From: Stenotrophomonas rhizophila
Lineage (GTDB): Bacteria > Pseudomonadota > Gammaproteobacteria > Xanthomonadales > Xanthomonadaceae
Direction: 5' to 3'
Assembly (NCBI RefSeq): GCF_007667275.1
Contig: NZ_VDQT01000003.1
Coordinates: 372,001-436,000, forward strand
DNA: 64,000 nt
Each line of letters starts with the position of its first letter. Positions within the stretch are counted from its first letter, which is position 1. A program made the position numbers and the translations under genes. Positions 18,123-26,380 of the stretch are shown one piece after another. The notes under the pieces are model-generated. The model was not told the DNA's origin. It made no database searches and worked only from the letters and a program-made list of their open reading frames with translations.

Positions 18123-18168
18123 ACGCATGACCTGTGCCGGAGAGGCGCCTTCGTTTCAGGTCATGCGT
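18123..18168. repeat. Inverted repeat between convergent genes
   Basis: ACGCATGACCTG and CAGGTCATGCGT are exact complements separated by 22 bases. It lies in the 205-base gap between the prenyl-synthase-like gene and the M23 peptidase gene. Possible terminator without a U-run. Confidence 0.5.
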
Positions 18169-18239
18169 TACCGGATGTTGCTTCCGTCGCGCATTTCATC
18201 AGGTCACCGGCCATCAGCGGGTCACTCCCGCGTTTCAGG

Positions 18240-19085
18240 TTACTTCCCGCGTTCCAGCACCAGCAGCGGGTCGATGCGGGTGTCGAACCAGTTCATGCCC
18301 CAATGCAGGTGCGGGCCGGTCGCGCGACCGGTAGCGCCCACCGCGGCAATCACCTGGCCCTGCTCGACCCGGTCGCCGACCTTCACGTCGATGCGCGACA
18401 GGTGCAGGAAATTCGAGCTGATTCCGAAGCCGTGGTCGAGCAGCAGGGTACCGCCGGTCAGGTACAGGTCCGGGCCGGCAAACGTCACCACGCCGGCGGC
18501 CGGCGCCTTCACCGGCGTACCGGTCGGCACCGCGATATCCATCCCCGAATGCCCGGAACCGGGCTGCCCGTTGTACACCCGTGCATTGCCGAAGCGCCCG
18601 CTGATCCGCCCCTGCACCGGCCAGATGAAGGCCTGGGCGAAATCGGCGCGGTTGTCGTCGCGCGCACGGGCGGCAGTGACCTGCGCCTGTTCGCGTTTGA
18701 TCCGCTCGGCAATCGCCGGCGGCGGATTCACGGTCTTGGGCGGCACGCCGTTGACGCGCTCCACCGGCCAGTCGCGCGGGGTCACCCCGATGCTCACCGT
18801 TTCGCTGCCGCCGTCCGGGCGCTGCACCTGCACCTGCAGCGGACCTTTTTCATCGCGGCCGATCCCGAACACCACGCTGCCATAGCCGCTCACCCGCAGG
18901 GTGCGCCCGGCGTACTGCACCACGCTGCCGGCCGGCACCTTGCCGATCACCATCGCACCTTGCGAGGCACTGGCCGGAAACACCACGCGGGCGTCGGCCT
19001 GGGCCACGGCGGGCGAGGGCAGCAGGCCGATGGCAGCTGCCGGGGCCAGGGCCAGCAGGCCCAGGCCAAGCATGCGTGCCCGCAT
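18240..19085 (-). CDS. M23 family metallopeptidase (LytM domain)
   Basis: 281-residue exported zinc peptidase expected to cut cell-wall peptide bridges or to regulate amidases. N-terminal signal peptide ends near SPAVAQA. An N-terminal beta domain precedes the peptidase domain, which has GxxxxxHSGMDIAVPTGTPV (zinc ligands His and Asp), LDHGFGISSNFLHLSRIDV and TGPHLHWGMNW (the HxH motif). All ligands are present, so it should be active, unlike degenerate EnvC/NlpD proteins. The ATG at 19085 overlaps the upstream pyrC stop (TGATG), making a yidD-pyrC-M23 operon. Confidence 0.9.
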   Translation of the reverse strand: MRARMLGLGLLALAPAAAIGLLPSPAVAQADARVVFPASASQGAMVIGKVPAGSVVQYAGRTLRVSGYGSVVFGIGRDEKGPLQVQVQRPDGGSETVSIGVTPRDWPVERVNGVPPKTVNPPPAIAERIKREQAQVTAARARDDNRADFAQAFIWPVQGRISGRFGNARVYNGQPGSGHSGMDIAVPTGTPVKAPAAGVVTFAGPDLYLTGGTLLLDHGFGISSNFLHLSRIDVKVGDRVEQGQVIAAVGATGRATGPHLHWGMNWFDTRIDPLLVLERGK

Positions 19086-20431
19086 CAGCGGTCGTAGCTC
19101 ATGCGCTGGCCGTTCGGCGCGCCCACCAGCTGGCTGCCGTCCCAGGCCAGCTGGCCGTTGACCCAGGTCGAGGCGACGCGCGAACGGAAGGTCATGCCTT
19201 CGAACGGCGACCAGCCGCACTTGGACAGCACGTCTTCGCGCTTGACCGTGAACGGCACGTCTTCCACCAGCACCAGGTCGGCCCAGTAGCCTTCGCGCAG
19301 GAAGCCGCGCTGGCTCACATCGAACAGCTGCGCCGGTGCGTGCGCGAATTTCTGCACCACCTGGGTGATCTCCAGCTTGCCTTCGTGCACCAGCTCCAGC
19401 GCGGCGACGAGGGCGTACTGCACCAGCGGCAGGCCGGACGGCGCCTGGGCGTAGGGCTTCTGCTTCTCTTCCCAGGTATGCGGGGCGTGGTCGGTGGCGA
19501 GCACGTCGATCACGTTGTCGGCCACGGCCTGGGTCAGCGCTTCGCGGTCGCTCACTTCCTTGATCGCCGGGTTGCACTTGATCAGGTTGCCCAGCCGGGC
19601 GTAGTCGGTGCGGTCGAAGCGCAGGAAGTGGATGCAGGTTTCGGCGGTGATCTGCTTGCGGCTGCCATCGGCGCGGATCAGGGGCCCCTGCTCGAACAGT
19701 TTCAGCTCGTCGGCGGTGGAGATGTGCAGCACGTGCAGGCGGGTGCCGTGCTTCTTCGCCAGTGCGACGGCCAGCTCGGACGACTTCAGGCAGGCCTCAC
19801 GCGAGCGGATGTCCGGGTGCTGTTCGGCGCTCAGTGCATCGCCGTACTTTTCGGCGTACTCCCTGGCCTTGGCGTCGATCATCGGCGTGTCTTCGCAGTG
19901 CGTGATGATCGGGGTGGGCGCGTACTTGAAGATCGCGTCCAGGGTTTCCGGGTTGTCCACCAGCATGTTGCCGGTGGATGCGCCCATGAACACCTTGATG
20001 CCGGGCGAGGTTTTCGGATCGACGACCTTGATGTCGGCCAGGTTGTCGTTGCTGGCGCCCATGTAGAAGCCGTAGTTGGCGCGGGCGCGGCCGGCGGCGG
20101 CGTCGTACTTGGCCTGCAGGGCGGCCGCGTTGAGCGTCGGCGGGTTGGTGTTGGGCATGTCCATGAAGCTGGTCAGGCCCCCGGCCACGGCGGCGGCCGA
20201 TTCGGTGGCGATGTCGCCCTTGTGGGTCAGGCCCGGCTCGCGGAAGTGGACCTGGTCGTCGATCATCCCGGGCAGCAGCCAGCGTCCGGCGGCGTCCACC
20301 ACGATGTCGCCGTCCTGCGGCTGCAGGCCGGTGCCGATCTGGGCGATGCGGCCGTTGTCGATGCGCAGGTCGCCGTCGACGATGCGACCTTCGTTGACCA
20401 TGCGGGCGTTGACGATGAGCGTGGAGGACAT
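19085..20431 (-). CDS. pyrC: Dihydroorotase-type amidohydrolase
   Basis: 448-residue class I (PyrC/AllB-type) amidohydrolase closing carbamoyl-aspartate to dihydroorotate in pyrimidine synthesis. DDQVHFREPG carries the first metal His pair, GIKVFMGAST the carboxylated Lys, HCED and LHVLHIST further ligands, and LATDHAPHTWEEK the catalytic Asp. FMDMPNTNPP is the substrate loop. Class I dihydroorotases and some hydantoinase-like enzymes are similar, but these motifs favour dihydroorotase. The start at 20431 (MSSTLIVNARMV) follows the yidD stop by one base; the next gene overlaps at TGATG. Confidence 0.9.
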   Translation of the reverse strand: MSSTLIVNARMVNEGRIVDGDLRIDNGRIAQIGTGLQPQDGDIVVDAAGRWLLPGMIDDQVHFREPGLTHKGDIATESAAAVAGGLTSFMDMPNTNPPTLNAAALQAKYDAAAGRARANYGFYMGASNDNLADIKVVDPKTSPGIKVFMGASTGNMLVDNPETLDAIFKYAPTPIITHCEDTPMIDAKAREYAEKYGDALSAEQHPDIRSREACLKSSELAVALAKKHGTRLHVLHISTADELKLFEQGPLIRADGSRKQITAETCIHFLRFDRTDYARLGNLIKCNPAIKEVSDREALTQAVADNVIDVLATDHAPHTWEEKQKPYAQAPSGLPLVQYALVAALELVHEGKLEITQVVQKFAHAPAQLFDVSQRGFLREGYWADLVLVEDVPFTVKREDVLSKCGWSPFEGMTFRSRVASTWVNGQLAWDGSQLVGAPNGQRMSYDR

Positions 20432-20432
20432 T

Positions 20433-20687
20433 TCAGTGTTTTCCTGTGCAGCGGCAGTCGGCGTGCGCGGTGCGCGGCGGCACCTCGTCCACGCCACCGG
20501 GATGGAAGGGATGGCAGCGCCCGAGCCGGCGGGCAGCCAGCCAGCTGCCACGCGCGGGCCCATGCGTGGCGATGGCCTGCATGGCGTATTCAGAACAGCT
20601 GGGCATGAAGCGGCAGCGCGGCCCGAGCAGGGGGCTGATGAAGCGCTTGTAGAAGCGCAGCAGGGCGATGAGCAGGTGGGAGATCAC
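20433..20687 (-). CDS. yidD: Membrane protein insertion efficiency factor YidD
   Basis: 84-residue amphipathic protein that aids YidC-dependent membrane insertion. [23 protein letters not shown] and [11 protein letters not shown] are the family signatures, with the conserved Cys residues of RCRFMPSCS and a Cys/His-containing tail (RCHPFHPGG). The usual neighbours rnpA and yidC are absent; here yidD leads an operon with pyrC and an M23 peptidase. The stop is one base before the pyrC ATG. Confidence 0.93.
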   Translation of the reverse strand: MISHLLIALLRFYKRFISPLLGPRCRFMPSCSEYAMQAIATHGPARGSWLAARRLGRCHPFHPGGVDEVPPRTAHADCRCTGKH

Positions 20688-20862
20688 CCCCCAATCTTAG
20701 AGCAGTTGGCATGAAGGCCGCATTTGTCGCAGGATGGGGTGTTGGACCCGTCCGCGCGCAGGCGCGGCGGGCGGCCCCGGCGCCTGCGCCGGGTCAGGTT
20801 CCGAACTGTGCAGCTCGGGAACCCCTGCCATGCTCCAGGCCTGAACGGAGCAGGTGGAGAGG

Positions 20863-20891
20863 TTGCTGCTGCTGGTCGGGTAGGCTATAAA
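20863..20891 (+). promoter_or_regulatory. Candidate sigma-70 promoter of dksA
   Basis: TTGCTG at 20863-20868, a 17-base spacer and TATAAA at 20886-20891, ending 44 bases before the GTG start. A perfect GC hairpin (CCCGGCGC/GCGCCGGG, 20776-20793) lies upstream. Confidence 0.5.
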
Positions 20892-20935
20892 GGCCCGCTT
20901 TCCCGGGCCCCGGGGAAACCAAGGAAGAGCGTTTC

Positions 20936-22174
20936 GTGGCTGCTAAAAAAACTGCAAAGAAGGCCGTCAAGGCCGCCAAGAAAGTCGCCAAGCCTGTTGC
21001 AAAGAAGTTGGCGGCCAAGCCCGTTGCCAGGAAGCCGGCTGCGAAGCCGGCCGGCAAGCCCACATCCAGACCACCGGCGGCCAGGACGGCACCCGTGAAG
21101 AAGTCGGCGACCAAGGCGCCGGCGAAGAAGGCGGTCGCCACCAAGCCGGTCGCCAAGGCGCCGGTGAAAAAGGCGGCGACCAAGCCAGTGGCCAAGCCGG
21201 CGGTCAAAAAGGCCGTCGCGAAGAAGCTGCCTGCAAAGAAGGTCGTGGCGAAGAAAGCTGCGCCGACCAAGCCGGTCGCGAAGGCGGCCCAGGCGCCAGT
21301 GAAGAAGGCGCCGGCAAAGAAATCGATCACGCCGGCGGCGAAGCCCGCGCCGGTGAAGAAAGCGGCTGCCAAGCCTGCACCGGCCAAGCCGGCCAGCAAG
21401 CCCGTGGCAACCAAGCCGGCTGCCAAGCCGGTTGCAGCACCCGTAGTGAAGTCCGCACCGAAGCCGGCACCGCCGGCGCCGGCCAAGTCTGTCCCGGCCA
21501 AGGCCGCGGCCAAGCCTGCTCCTGCTCCGGCCGCTGCGCCGAAGCCGGCGGCGGCAGCCCCCGCGTCGAAGGCCCCGCAAAACAAGAATCCCGTGCCCGT
21601 TTCGAAATCGCCTGCAAAAACTCCCGTGAAATCCGAATCCGCTCCCAAGCCCGTGTCGCGTCCGGTTGGCAAGGTCGCCGTGGCCGTGGCCGCCCGTTCT
21701 GCGGCACCCGCTCCGCGTACCAAGGTGAAAGTGGTGGAATACAAGACCGACGAGGCCACTGGCCGTCCGATCCTGCCGGCCGGCTACAAGCCGAGCGCGG
21801 AAGAGGAGTACATGAGCCCGCTGCAGCTGGAGTATTTCCGCCAGCGCCTGCAGCAGTGGCGCACCGACCTGGTCGAAGAATCCAAGCAGACCATCGAGAA
21901 CCTGCGCGAGGAAGTGCGTGACATCGGCGATGAAGCCGAGCGTGCGACGCGCGAAACGGAGAACTCGCTGGAACTGCGTACCCGCGACCGTTACCGCAAG
22001 CTGATCGGCAAGATCGAAAGCACGCTGAAGCGGCTGGAAGCGGGTGACTACGGTTACTGCGTGGACACCGGTGAAGAAATCGGCCTGGACCGCCTCGAGG
22101 CGCGCCTGACCGCTGAACGCACCATCGACGCACAGGAACGTTGGGAACACCTGCAGAAGCAGCAGGGCGAGTGA
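20936..22174 (+). CDS. dksA: DksA-type RNA polymerase-binding protein with long Lys/Ala/Pro N-terminal arm and degenerate zinc site
   Basis: 412-residue protein. The C-terminal part of about 150 residues is a DksA: a coiled-coil with the tip sequence DIGDEAERA (the DxxDxA motif needed for ppGpp-linked action), then LELRTRDRYRKLIGKIESTL and the globular end. In place of four zinc Cys it has CVDT and TIDA, so only one Cys remains. This is the C-T-T-A pattern of the zinc-independent DksA2 of Pseudomonas aeruginosa. The first 240 or so residues are low-complexity Lys/Ala/Pro repeats (AKKxxAKPVAK type), like histone H1 or AlgP tails, probably binding nucleic acid. The start is GTG at 20936 with AAGGAAGAG upstream. 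A strong terminator follows. Confidence 0.9.
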   Translation: MAAKKTAKKAVKAAKKVAKPVAKKLAAKPVARKPAAKPAGKPTSRPPAARTAPVKKSATKAPAKKAVATKPVAKAPVKKAATKPVAKPAVKKAVAKKLPAKKVVAKKAAPTKPVAKAAQAPVKKAPAKKSITPAAKPAPVKKAAAKPAPAKPASKPVATKPAAKPVAAPVVKSAPKPAPPAPAKSVPAKAAAKPAPAPAAAPKPAAAAPASKAPQNKNPVPVSKSPAKTPVKSESAPKPVSRPVGKVAVAVAARSAAPAPRTKVKVVEYKTDEATGRPILPAGYKPSAEEEYMSPLQLEYFRQRLQQWRTDLVEESKQTIENLREEVRDIGDEAERATRETENSLELRTRDRYRKLIGKIESTLKRLEAGDYGYCVDTGEEIGLDRLEARLTAERTIDAQERWEHLQKQQGE

Positions 22175-22195
22175 TCGCTGGTTGCTGATGGAATC

Positions 22196-22223
22196 AAAAA
22201 ACCCGGCCTCGGCCGGGTTTTTT
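22196..22223. terminator. Strong bidirectional terminator after dksA
   Basis: A6 + CCCGGCC, TC loop, GGCCGGG + T6: a perfect 13-bp stem 21 bases after the dksA stop, symmetrical for the convergent MFS gene. Confidence 0.92.
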
Positions 22224-22276
22224 GTTGGGGCTGCCCGCCGGCCGCCCCATACAAGGTCGTGTGCGGTTGGCAAAGC

Positions 22277-22299
22277 AGCCGGGCAGAGCCCGGCTCTAC
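22277..22299 (-). repeat. SMAG-type GTAG repeat that supplies the MFS gene stop codon
   Basis: On the minus strand: GTAG, then AGCCGGGC-TCT-GCCCGGCT. TAG at 22298-22296 ends the MFS gene. Confidence 0.82.
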
Positions 22300-23549
22300 T
22301 GCAGGTCGCGCAGGTTCAATCGGCGCAGGGTGGGGTTCTTCCAGGCGGTGATGCCGGCCACGCTGAGGACTGCGAAACCGCCGAGGACGACGGCCGGGAC
22401 CAGGCCGAGCAGCTTGGCCATGGTGCCGGCGTAGAACGCGCCGAGTTCGTTGGAGGAGCTGATGAAGATGCCGTTGATCGACGACACCCGTCCGCGCATT
22501 TCCTCGGGGGTGGCCAGCTGCAGGATGGTCGAGCGGATCACCACCGACACGCCGTCGAAGGCGCCGTAGAACAGCAGGATCACCGCCGACAGCCAGAAGC
22601 TGTGCGACAGCCCGAAGCCGATCACGCACAGCCCGAATCCGGCCACGGCGACCAGCAGCACGCGGCCGGCGTGCTGCTGCAGCGGATGCCGCGCCAGCCA
22701 CAGGCCGACGCACACCGAGCCCAGTGCCGGTGCGGCGCGCAGGATGCCGAGGCCTTCCGGGCCGTGGTGCAGGATCTCGTGCAGGAACGCGGGCAACATC
22801 GCCACCACGCCGCCGAGCAGTACCGAGAACATGTCCAGCGCCATCGCCCCGACCATGATCCGGTTGCCCAGCACGAAGCGGCCGCCTTCGGCGATGCTCT
22901 TGAAGATCGGCGCCGCCGGGCCGGTGTGGACCGGCTCGGACACCCGCAGCATGGCCAGGCAGCCCAGCGCCGCCAGCGCCGCCACCACCGCCACGCCGTA
23001 TGACAGGCTCTTGCCGCCCCAGGCCACCAGCAGCCCGCCCAGTGCCGGGCCCACCACCATGCCGGCCTGGAACACCACCGAGCCCAGCCCCGCGCCGCGC
23101 GCGAACTGGTGCCGTTCCAGTACCCGCGCGAACAGCGCGTTGTAGATGGGCGAAAGGAACGCGCGGACCATGCCGGTCATCGCCACCGCCGCGTAGATCG
23201 GCCAGACCCCGTGGAACGGCAGCCAGCCTTCGGCCACTGCGGTCAGCACCAGCGCGGTCAGCACCAGTCCGCTGCAGGCCACCATGCCCAGCCGCCGGCG
23301 TGGCAGGTGGTCCACCAGGTAGCCGGCGAACGGCGCCACGCAGAAGAATGGCAGCACTTCCGCCAGGCCCACCAGGCCGAGCGAGAACGGATTGCGGGTG
23401 ACTTCGTAGATGTGCCAGCCGACCGTCACCGCGACGATCTGGTAGGACAGCATCGCCAGGATCCGGTAGGCCAGCAGCAGTGAGAAGCCGGGGCGGGCCA
23501 GCAGGCCGAGCGCGCGCTCGCCGGGCTCGGCAGGGACGGGCGGACTCAC
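22296..23549 (-). CDS. MFS transporter (enterobactin-exporter-like)
   Basis: 417-residue major facilitator with about 11-12 membrane helices. LAEVLPFFCVAPFAGYLVDHLPRRRL is the helix 2-3 loop motif A, and GRVSSINGIFISSSNELGAF and VRAFLSPIYNALFARVL are typical of the EntS/MFS_3 subgroup that exports siderophores or drugs. The substrate cannot be set: no siderophore gene is near. The start is GTG at 23549, which overlaps the sufE stop (GTGA) and gives SPPVPAEPGERALGLLARPG as N-terminus. Its TAG stop lies inside a SMAG element. Confidence 0.85.
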   Translation of the reverse strand: MSPPVPAEPGERALGLLARPGFSLLLAYRILAMLSYQIVAVTVGWHIYEVTRNPFSLGLVGLAEVLPFFCVAPFAGYLVDHLPRRRLGMVACSGLVLTALVLTAVAEGWLPFHGVWPIYAAVAMTGMVRAFLSPIYNALFARVLERHQFARGAGLGSVVFQAGMVVGPALGGLLVAWGGKSLSYGVAVVAALAALGCLAMLRVSEPVHTGPAAPIFKSIAEGGRFVLGNRIMVGAMALDMFSVLLGGVVAMLPAFLHEILHHGPEGLGILRAAPALGSVCVGLWLARHPLQQHAGRVLLVAVAGFGLCVIGFGLSHSFWLSAVILLFYGAFDGVSVVIRSTILQLATPEEMRGRVSSINGIFISSSNELGAFYAGTMAKLLGLVPAVVLGGFAVLSVAGITAWKNPTLRRLNLRDLQ

Positions 23550-23989
23550 GGCGCCGACTGCGCCTGCGCGGTCTCGCGGATGAAGGCCAGCATCGCCGCC
23601 ACGCCGTTGCTGCGGGTCGGCGACAGGTGGCGCGACAGCCCGATGTCCTGGATGTAGGTCGGCTCGGTGGCCAGGATCTCGGCCGCCGAGCGTCCGGAGT
23701 ACACCCGCAGGGCAAGGTAGATCAGCCCGGAGACGATCGCCGAATCGCTGATCGCATGGAAGCGCAGCGTGTCCGCGTTGCCTTCCGGCACGATCCACAC
23801 CATCGACTGGCAGCCGAGCAGCCGATGCTCCTCGGTCTTCCACGCGTCCGGGAACGCGGGCAGCTTGCGGCCCAGGTCGATCAGGTACTGGTAACGCTCG
23901 GACCAGTCGCCGAAGAAGGCGAATTCGTCGGCAATGGCGGCCTGCGCTTCGGCAGCGGTGGGTTCAATCGGGAACGGGGAATCGATCAC
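23546..23989 (-). CDS. sufE: SufE family cysteine desulfurase activator
   Basis: 147-residue sulfur acceptor that takes persulfide from a SufS/CsdA desulfurase for Fe-S cluster building. The acceptor Cys is in HRLLGCQSMVWI; FHAISDSAIVSGLIYLAL and LSPTRSNGVAAML are family signatures. No ATG is available near the domain: GTG at 23989 (IDSPFPIEP) has AGAGAG upstream and is preferred over GTG at 24010. No suf operon is nearby; it sits alone between cysS and the MFS gene, overlapping the latter by 3 bases. Confidence 0.88.
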   Translation of the reverse strand: MIDSPFPIEPTAAEAQAAIADEFAFFGDWSERYQYLIDLGRKLPAFPDAWKTEEHRLLGCQSMVWIVPEGNADTLRFHAISDSAIVSGLIYLALRVYSGRSAAEILATEPTYIQDIGLSRHLSPTRSNGVAAMLAFIRETAQAQSAP

Positions 23990-24032
23990 GTCACTCTCTA
24001 CGTTTGTCACGGAACGCCGGGCCAGCCCGACG

Positions 24033-24057
24033 GTAGCGCCCGACCGGGGGTCGGGCG
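24033..24057 (+). repeat. SMAG-type GTAG repeat
   Basis: GTAG, then GCCCGACC-GGG-GGTCGGGC, directly downstream of cysS and upstream of sufE. Confidence 0.78.
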
Positions 24058-24062
24058 GCCTT

Positions 24063-25433
24063 TCAACGCCTGCGCGACCAGCGCACGCCCTGCGCGGTGT
24101 CTTCCAGCACGATGCCTTCCTCGTCCAGCTGCCGGCGCAGGGCGTCGGCACGGGCGAAGTCGCGGGCGGTCTTGGCCGCGCTGCGTTCGTCGATCAGCGC
24201 CTGGATGCGGGCGTCGTCGCCGGCATCGCCGCCATCGGTGCCGAACCACGCGGCCGGGTCCTGCTGCAGCAGCCCCAGCGCCTGCCCGGCGCCGAGCAGG
24301 GCCGCCTTCCAGCCGGCCTTGTCGGCGGGGTCGGCGCGACGGGCTTCCGCACCCAGCCGGGCCAGCTCGGCCAGCGCCTGCGGGGTGTTCAGGTCATCGT
24401 CCAGCGCGGCCTCGATCGCGGCCGGGATGGCCGGGGTCGCGGTCACGTCGGCCAGGTCGCGCAGGGTGCCGTACAGGCGGTCCAGGGTCCGCACCGACTG
24501 CTCGATCAGCGCGTCGGACCAGTCCAGCGGCTGCCGGTAGTGAGCCGACAGCAGCGCGTAGCGCAGTGCCTCTGGCGCATGCTGGCGCACCAGGTCGTGG
24601 ACCCGCTCGATGTTGCCGATCGACTTGCTCATCTTGGCGCCGCCGAAGTTGAGCATGCCGTTGTGCAGCCAGAACCGGGCGAAGGTCTGCCCGCCATGCG
24701 CGCACTCGCTCTGCGCGATCTCGTTCTCGTGGTGCGGGAACTGCAGGTCCACGCCACCGGCATGGATGTCGATGGTCGGGCCCAGGTGCGCGGCGGCCAT
24801 CGCCGAGCATTCGATATGCCAGCCCGGGCGGCCCCGGCCCCAGGGCGAGTCCCAGCCGGGCAGGTCGTCGCTGGACGGCTTCCAGAGCACGAAATCGCCC
24901 GGGTCGCGCTTGTACGGGGCCACGTCCACGCGCGCGCCTGCCAGCATTTCCTCGGGGTCGCGGTTGGACAGCTTGCCGTACCCGGCGAACGAGGCCACCG
25001 CGAACAGCACGTGGCCCTCGGCCGCATAGGCGTGGTCGGCGGCGATCAGCTGCTCGATCATCGCGATGATCTGCGGGATGTGAGCGGTGGCTTCCGGCTC
25101 GATGTCCGGCGGCACCACGCCCAGTGCGGCCATGTCTTCACGGTAGGCGGCGGCGAAGCGGTCGGTGATGGCCGAGATCGGCACGTCCTGCTCGCGCGCG
25201 GCGGTGTTGATCTTGTCGTCCACGTCGGTGATGTTGCGGGCGTAGCGCAGGCCGCCGAAACGGCGCCGCAGCAGGTCTGCCAGCACCCCGAACACCACCG
25301 GCCCGCGCGCGTTGCCGATGTGCACGTAGTTGTAGACCGTGGGACCGCACACATACAGGGTCGGACAGGTCGGATCGAGCGGCGTGAACGGTTCGAGCTG
25401 GCGTGTCAGGTTGTTGTGCAGGCGCAGGGTCAT
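24063..25433 (-). CDS. cysS: Cysteinyl-tRNA synthetase
   Basis: 456-residue class I synthetase. [18 protein letters not shown] holds the zinc Cys and the HIGH-type motif (HIGN). WHIECSAMA and [10 protein letters not shown] carry the other zinc ligands, and [11 protein letters not shown] is the KMSKS loop. The C-terminus has the DALR-like helical domain and the short basic end. [16 protein letters not shown] is the family-typical start. Length is normal. A SMAG element separates it from sufE. Confidence 0.97.
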   Translation of the reverse strand: MTLRLHNNLTRQLEPFTPLDPTCPTLYVCGPTVYNYVHIGNARGPVVFGVLADLLRRRFGGLRYARNITDVDDKINTAAREQDVPISAITDRFAAAYREDMAALGVVPPDIEPEATAHIPQIIAMIEQLIAADHAYAAEGHVLFAVASFAGYGKLSNRDPEEMLAGARVDVAPYKRDPGDFVLWKPSSDDLPGWDSPWGRGRPGWHIECSAMAAAHLGPTIDIHAGGVDLQFPHHENEIAQSECAHGGQTFARFWLHNGMLNFGGAKMSKSIGNIERVHDLVRQHAPEALRYALLSAHYRQPLDWSDALIEQSVRTLDRLYGTLRDLADVTATPAIPAAIEAALDDDLNTPQALAELARLGAEARRADPADKAGWKAALLGAGQALGLLQQDPAAWFGTDGGDAGDDARIQALIDERSAAKTARDFARADALRRQLDEEGIVLEDTAQGVRWSRRR

Positions 25434-25628
25434 GGGGGCGTAGGGCCGGGGGGTAGGGGCAAGCCCCCGATTTTAGATCACATCGGCGCCACGCGCCGGT
25501 CCCGCATCGGCCAATGGGTCGGAAACGGCACCCTCCGGGATGGGCAGATGCGTCGTGGAAGGGTAATGTTCAGCCCCTTGTGTCTGTCACTGCCTACACT
25601 ATCCCCCTTGTCCTCGAACCAGTTGCCA

Positions 25629-26189
25629 ATGAAATCCGCTTCGTTGCTGACGCTGACCTGCCTGCTGGGTAGCGCCGCCTTCATGGCGTGCGCCCAGGAA
25701 GCCGAGGTCCGTAACCGGGTGGTGATCGTGGAGAACGTGAAGTTCGACTACGCGCAGGTCCTCAACGTGGAGCCGGTGTTCCAGACCCTGCGCGCGACCC
25801 GCACCGAGGAGCATTGCGAGCCGGTGTCGACCCGGACCCTGGCTCCGGTCAACGTCACCGGCGAAGAGCCCCAGGAAGAAAAGGGCCGCTTCGGCCGCTT
25901 CATGGACTCGGTGCGCTCGATCTTCAAGCGCGAGGACGGCAGCGTCGAGGAGATGGCCCCGGTGGTCGAGGCCCCGGCCAGCAACAACGGGCCGCTGCTG
26001 ACCCGCGACTGCCGGATCATCCCGGTCGGCCGCGAGTTCCGTCGCCCGATCGCCTATGACGTGGATTACGTCTACAAGGGCACCAAGTACCGTTCCCGCC
26101 TGCCGGAAGACCCGGGCAACCGGCTCAAGATCCGGGTGTCGATCACCCCGTGGGTCGGGCCGGAGCAGGGCGGCGCGGCCAATCCGTGA
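25629..26189 (+). CDS. Exported YcfJ-like protein without glycine zipper
   Basis: 186-residue predicted periplasmic protein. Signal peptide MKSASLLTLTCLLGSAAFMA, cut near ACA-QEA. FDYAQVLNVEPVFQTLR and the C-terminal block CRIIPVGREFRRPIAYDVDYVYKGTKYRSRLPEDPGNRLKI (in part) resemble YcfJ/glycine-zipper-2TM proteins of the envelope. The Gly-rich membrane zipper normally found between the two blocks is missing. In its place is a charged segment, GRFGRFMDSVRSIFKREDGS. Function unknown. It diverges from cysS and precedes the arginine leader. Confidence 0.75.
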   Translation: MKSASLLTLTCLLGSAAFMACAQEAEVRNRVVIVENVKFDYAQVLNVEPVFQTLRATRTEEHCEPVSTRTLAPVNVTGEEPQEEKGRFGRFMDSVRSIFKREDGSVEEMAPVVEAPASNNGPLLTRDCRIIPVGREFRRPIAYDVDYVYKGTKYRSRLPEDPGNRLKIRVSITPWVGPEQGGAANP

Positions 26190-26194
26190 CGCGT

Positions 26195-26219
26195 GTATCG
26201 ACCAACGGTCGATACCTAC
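26195..26219 (-). repeat. SMAG-type GTAG repeat
   Basis: On the minus strand: GTAG, then GTATCGACC-GTT-GGTCGATAC. It lies 5 bases after the YcfJ-like stop. Confidence 0.8.
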
Positions 26220-26221
26220 CC

Positions 26222-26241
26222 GCCTGAATCGCGATTCAGGC
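26222..26241. repeat. Perfect 20-base palindrome beside a SMAG element
   Basis: GCCTGAATCGCGATTCAGGC is self-complementary. On the minus strand it ends two bases before the GTAG of the element at 26195, the same arrangement as at efp and argG. Confidence 0.7.
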
Positions 26242-26278
26242 TTGCGCGCACCCCCCTCGCATGCAAAGATGGGCGGCC

Positions 26279-26380
26279 ATGAAACTCACCGACTTCCAGC
26301 ACGACACCAGCGCCGCCCGTATGGCTACGGGCATGACGTCGCGTGCCCGCCGACCGGAACCCCACATTTTCGCTGGGTAA
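26279..26380 (+). CDS. Candidate arginine leader peptide (33 residues)
   Basis: Small reading frame upstream of argF beginning MKLTDFQHDTSAARM and ending PEPHIFAG. It has four Arg codons, three of them in the tetrapeptide RARR (26342-26353: CGT GCC CGC CGA, including the usually rare CGA). The stop TAA is at 26378-26380. A weak GGGCGG stands before the ATG; a possible promoter (TTGCGC 26242, AAAGAT 26265) would start transcription almost at the ATG. Its position relative to mutually exclusive hairpins (see next entry) is what a ribosome-dependent attenuator needs. No homologue was checked. Confidence 0.55.
   Translation: MKLTDFQHDTSAARMATGMTSRARRPEPHIFAG

Noticed and set aside
18036..19097. 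Plus-strand frames opposite the M23 peptidase gene
   Set aside because: No recognisable domain, and they overlap the clearly supported M23 gene on the other strand.
20940..21660. Repetitive Lys/Ala/Pro codons considered as a CRISPR-like or minisatellite array
   Set aside because: Units vary in length and sequence, keep one reading frame and join the DksA domain without interruption. It is coding low complexity.
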